Source of the DNA: CAZSPL01 sp964608735
Lineage (GTDB): Bacteria > JAJVIF01 > JAPKYR01 > CAZSPL01
DNA length: 15,979 nucleotides
Reading direction: 5' to 3'
NCBI GenBank assembly: GCA_964608735.1
Contig: CAZSPL010000072.1
Location: forward strand, 1 to 15,979
In this document: positions 14,294 through 15,979 of the stretch, in pieces
How the letters are laid out: each line of letters opens with the position of its first letter
Position numbering within the stretch: the first letter of the stretch is position 1
Program-made: the position numbers and the translations under genes
Notes under the pieces: generated by a model
What the model was told of the DNA's origin: nothing
Database searches by the model: none
The model's input: the letters and a program-made list of their open reading frames with translations, nothing else

Positions 14294-15979
14294 ATGGCTG
14301 ACGATAAGAAAGGCGTAAACTGGGATCTCGCGAGCTATTTCCCGGCATTCGACGGTCCCGAGATGAAGGAATTCAAGGAGAAACTGAATAAAGACGTGCA
14401 TGTGATGCAGGAACAAGCCGCCAAACTCGGCCCGCTGTCCGCGGATACAGCATCCGGATGGGAGGAAGTCCTGCTTCTTTCGGAGGACTTCGAATCCCGC
14501 ATGTCTCATATCTTCTCCTATATCGGGTGCCTGAGCGCCGCCGACGCCGCGAATGAAGCCTACTCGCAGGAGGAAGGACGCCTCCAGGCGCTGTATGCCG
14601 AACTGGAGAAATTCAGTGTCGATGTACTGCAGGCGTTCAAGGGAGTATCCGATGAAGTGTTCGACGCATTCATCGCGCGCGATGCCCTCAAGGGGGCCGA
14701 GCATAGCATTCGAAGGACCCGCGAACTCGCCGCGCACACGATGTCGCCCCAGGAGGAGAAGCTTACCGCGGATTTGAATGTCGATGGCCTCCATTCGTGG
14801 GGACGTCTCTACGACAAGATAACAGGCAAGCTCGAATTCGAGATGATATATCCCGACGGCAGGAAGGAGACGAAGCCGATCTCCCAGTGGCGTTCGCTCA
14901 TGTCCGATGCCGACCGTGAAGTCGGAAAGGCCGCGTTTGAATGTGGGAACAAAGCGTGGAAAGGCATCGAGGATACCTGCGCCGCCGCCCTGAATGCCAT
15001 CTCCGGCAACCGGCTCACGCTCAACAAGCACCGAGGCATCGACCATTTCCTCTACTACGCACTCTTCCAGTCGTCGATACAAAAGGAAACCCTCGATGCG
15101 ATGTATAAGGCCATCCACGACAACATCGATATCGGGCGCGAGATATTCAGGGCGAAAGCGAAATTCATGGGACGCGACGGCATCCACTGGTTCGAACGCG
15201 AAGCCCCGCTGCCTCTCAAGGATGTAGCCCTCTATTCGTGGGAACAGGCCTCCGCGATGGTGCAGCAATCTTTCGATACGGCGTTCCCGAGCCTCGCGGA
15301 CTACTACAAGTCGTTCATCCTGAAAAGATGGATCGAGTCCGAAGCCCGCCCCGGCAAACGTCCCGGCGCGTTCTGCACGGGCTCACCTGTCACGAAGGAA
15401 CAGCGCGTTTTCATGACATATAACGGAACCCTTAGCGACACCACCACCATCGCGCACGAAGTCGGCCACGCGTTCCATAGCCATCTACTGAATGAACTGC
15501 GCCCCTGGGCGAGGGAATACCCGATGACCCTCGCGGAGACGGCATCGATCTTCTCGGAGCTGATTTTCGCCGAGGGTATTTACAATGATGCTTCAATCAA
15601 CGATTCCCAGAAGCTGCTCATGCTCGATGCCGACCTCAGCGGCGCGGCGGTTCTGCTGCTCGATATCACCGTTAGATTCGAGTTCGAGAAGATCTTCCAC
15701 GAAGAGCGTGCCAAGGGCGAGCTCACGGTCACAAGGTTCAAGGAGATCATGATGGAGACGCAGCGGAAAGTCTTCGGCGACGCGATGATCTCCGGCACTG
15801 AAGACCCGATGTTCTGGGCATCCAAGTTGCATTTCTACATCACTTACGTGACGTTCTACAATTTCCCTTACACGTTCGGTTTCCTTCTCGCTCGGGCGCT
15901 GTTCAACCTGTTCAAAAAGGAAGGCGCGTCGTTCCTGCCGAAGTACGAGGCTTTCCTGAAGCTCACCGGAAGCGACACT
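14294..15979 (+). CDS. pepF: Oligoendopeptidase F-like M3 family metallopeptidase (3' end outside the window)
   Basis: Cytoplasmic zinc peptidase of family M3 that cleaves short peptides. 562 codons are present with no stop, and the window ends exactly on a codon boundary; the family is usually near 600 residues, so only a short C-terminal piece is missing. The first part (about 1-200) is the helical PepF N-terminal region, with no signal peptide. The active site is HEVGH at 388-392 (zinc ligands H388 and H392, catalytic E389) with the third ligand E415 in LAETASIFSE. The preceding FMTYNGTLSDTTTIAHE and the later FYNFPYTFGFLLARALF are typical PepF segments, the latter containing the substrate-contacting Tyr region. 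The start is set by AGGAGG 5 nt upstream. The tRNA-Ile gene lies 136 bp upstream on the same strand, with an inverted repeat in between. Confidence 0.93.
   Translation, partial: MADDKKGVNWDLASYFPAFDGPEMKEFKEKLNKDVHVMQEQAAKLGPLSADTASGWEEVLLLSEDFESRMSHIFSYIGCLSAADAANEAYSQEEGRLQALYAELEKFSVDVLQAFKGVSDEVFDAFIARDALKGAEHSIRRTRELAAHTMSPQEEKLTADLNVDGLHSWGRLYDKITGKLEFEMIYPDGRKETKPISQWRSLMSDADREVGKAAFECGNKAWKGIEDTCAAALNAISGNRLTLNKHRGIDHFLYYALFQSSIQKETLDAMYKAIHDNIDIGREIFRAKAKFMGRDGIHWFEREAPLPLKDVALYSWEQASAMVQQSFDTAFPSLADYYKSFILKRWIESEARPGKRPGAFCTGSPVTKEQRVFMTYNGTLSDTTTIAHEVGHAFHSHLLNELRPWAREYPMTLAETASIFSELIFAEGIYNDASINDSQKLLMLDADLSGAAVLLLDITVRFEFEKIFHEERAKGELTVTRFKEIMMETQRKVFGDAMISGTEDPMFWASKLHFYITYVTFYNFPYTFGFLLARALFNLFKKEGASFLPKYEAFLKLTGSDT

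Noticed and set aside
14090..15268. Long minus-strand open frame covering pepF and the tRNA
   Set aside because: It is antisense to pepF, and its end is the translated complement of the tRNA-Ile gene (GVEPPTSSLSGKRSNQLS type), a well-known false protein in databases.
1..15979. CRISPR arrays, insertion sequences, phage genes, toxin-antitoxin or att sites
   Set aside because: No regularly spaced repeats, transposase or integrase motifs, or duplicated tRNA 3' end were found on reading both strands.

Overview
The window is a compact, moderately GC-rich stretch of bacterial chromosome with strong G/C preference at third codon positions. Three things point to a diderm (Gram-negative) organism: a KDO-8-phosphate synthase for lipopolysaccharide, a predicted outer-membrane beta-barrel, and two lipobox lipoproteins. 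The gene mix (B12-dependent ribonucleotide reductase, zinc phospholipase C-like protein, Ig-like surface proteins) does not fix a phylum; I would guess a poorly characterised or uncultured lineage. I see no insertion sequence, phage, CRISPR or att-like structure. No gene-free stretch exceeds 300 bases.

Left part (1-5526): nrdJ (+) converges on a small lipoprotein gene (-), with a hairpin between them. A minus-strand gene of unknown function with a Cys/His-rich C-terminus lies upstream of the lipoprotein gene. It diverges from a plus-strand pair: a zinc-dependent phospholipase C-family protein whose stop codon overlaps the start of a PaaI-like hotdog thioesterase.

Middle part (5527-14030): a terminator-like hairpin and an extended -10 promoter precede a tightly packed run, probably one transcription unit. 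It starts with a secreted multidomain Ig/TIG-like protein whose coding sequence is interrupted by a -1 frame change exactly at a CCCTTTT heptamer. Next come a signal-peptide plus Ig-like plus beta-barrel protein, kdsA (directly abutting, 0 nt), and a BtuF-BtuD-BtuC type ABC importer (overlaps of 4 nt, a 10 nt gap, then 4 nt).

Right part (14031-15979): tRNA-Ile(GAU) has its own near-consensus promoter and no encoded CCA. It is followed by an M3-family oligoendopeptidase F-like gene, with a strong Shine-Dalgarno and an inverted repeat upstream, that runs off the window end.

Two functional links stand out. A cobalamin-type importer sits in the same window as a cobalamin-dependent RNR. Cell-envelope genes (Ig-like protein, barrel, kdsA, phospholipase) dominate the rest. 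The best candidate for something undescribed is the Ig-like/barrel gene pair at 5682-10494, including the possible programmed frameshift inside its first gene.
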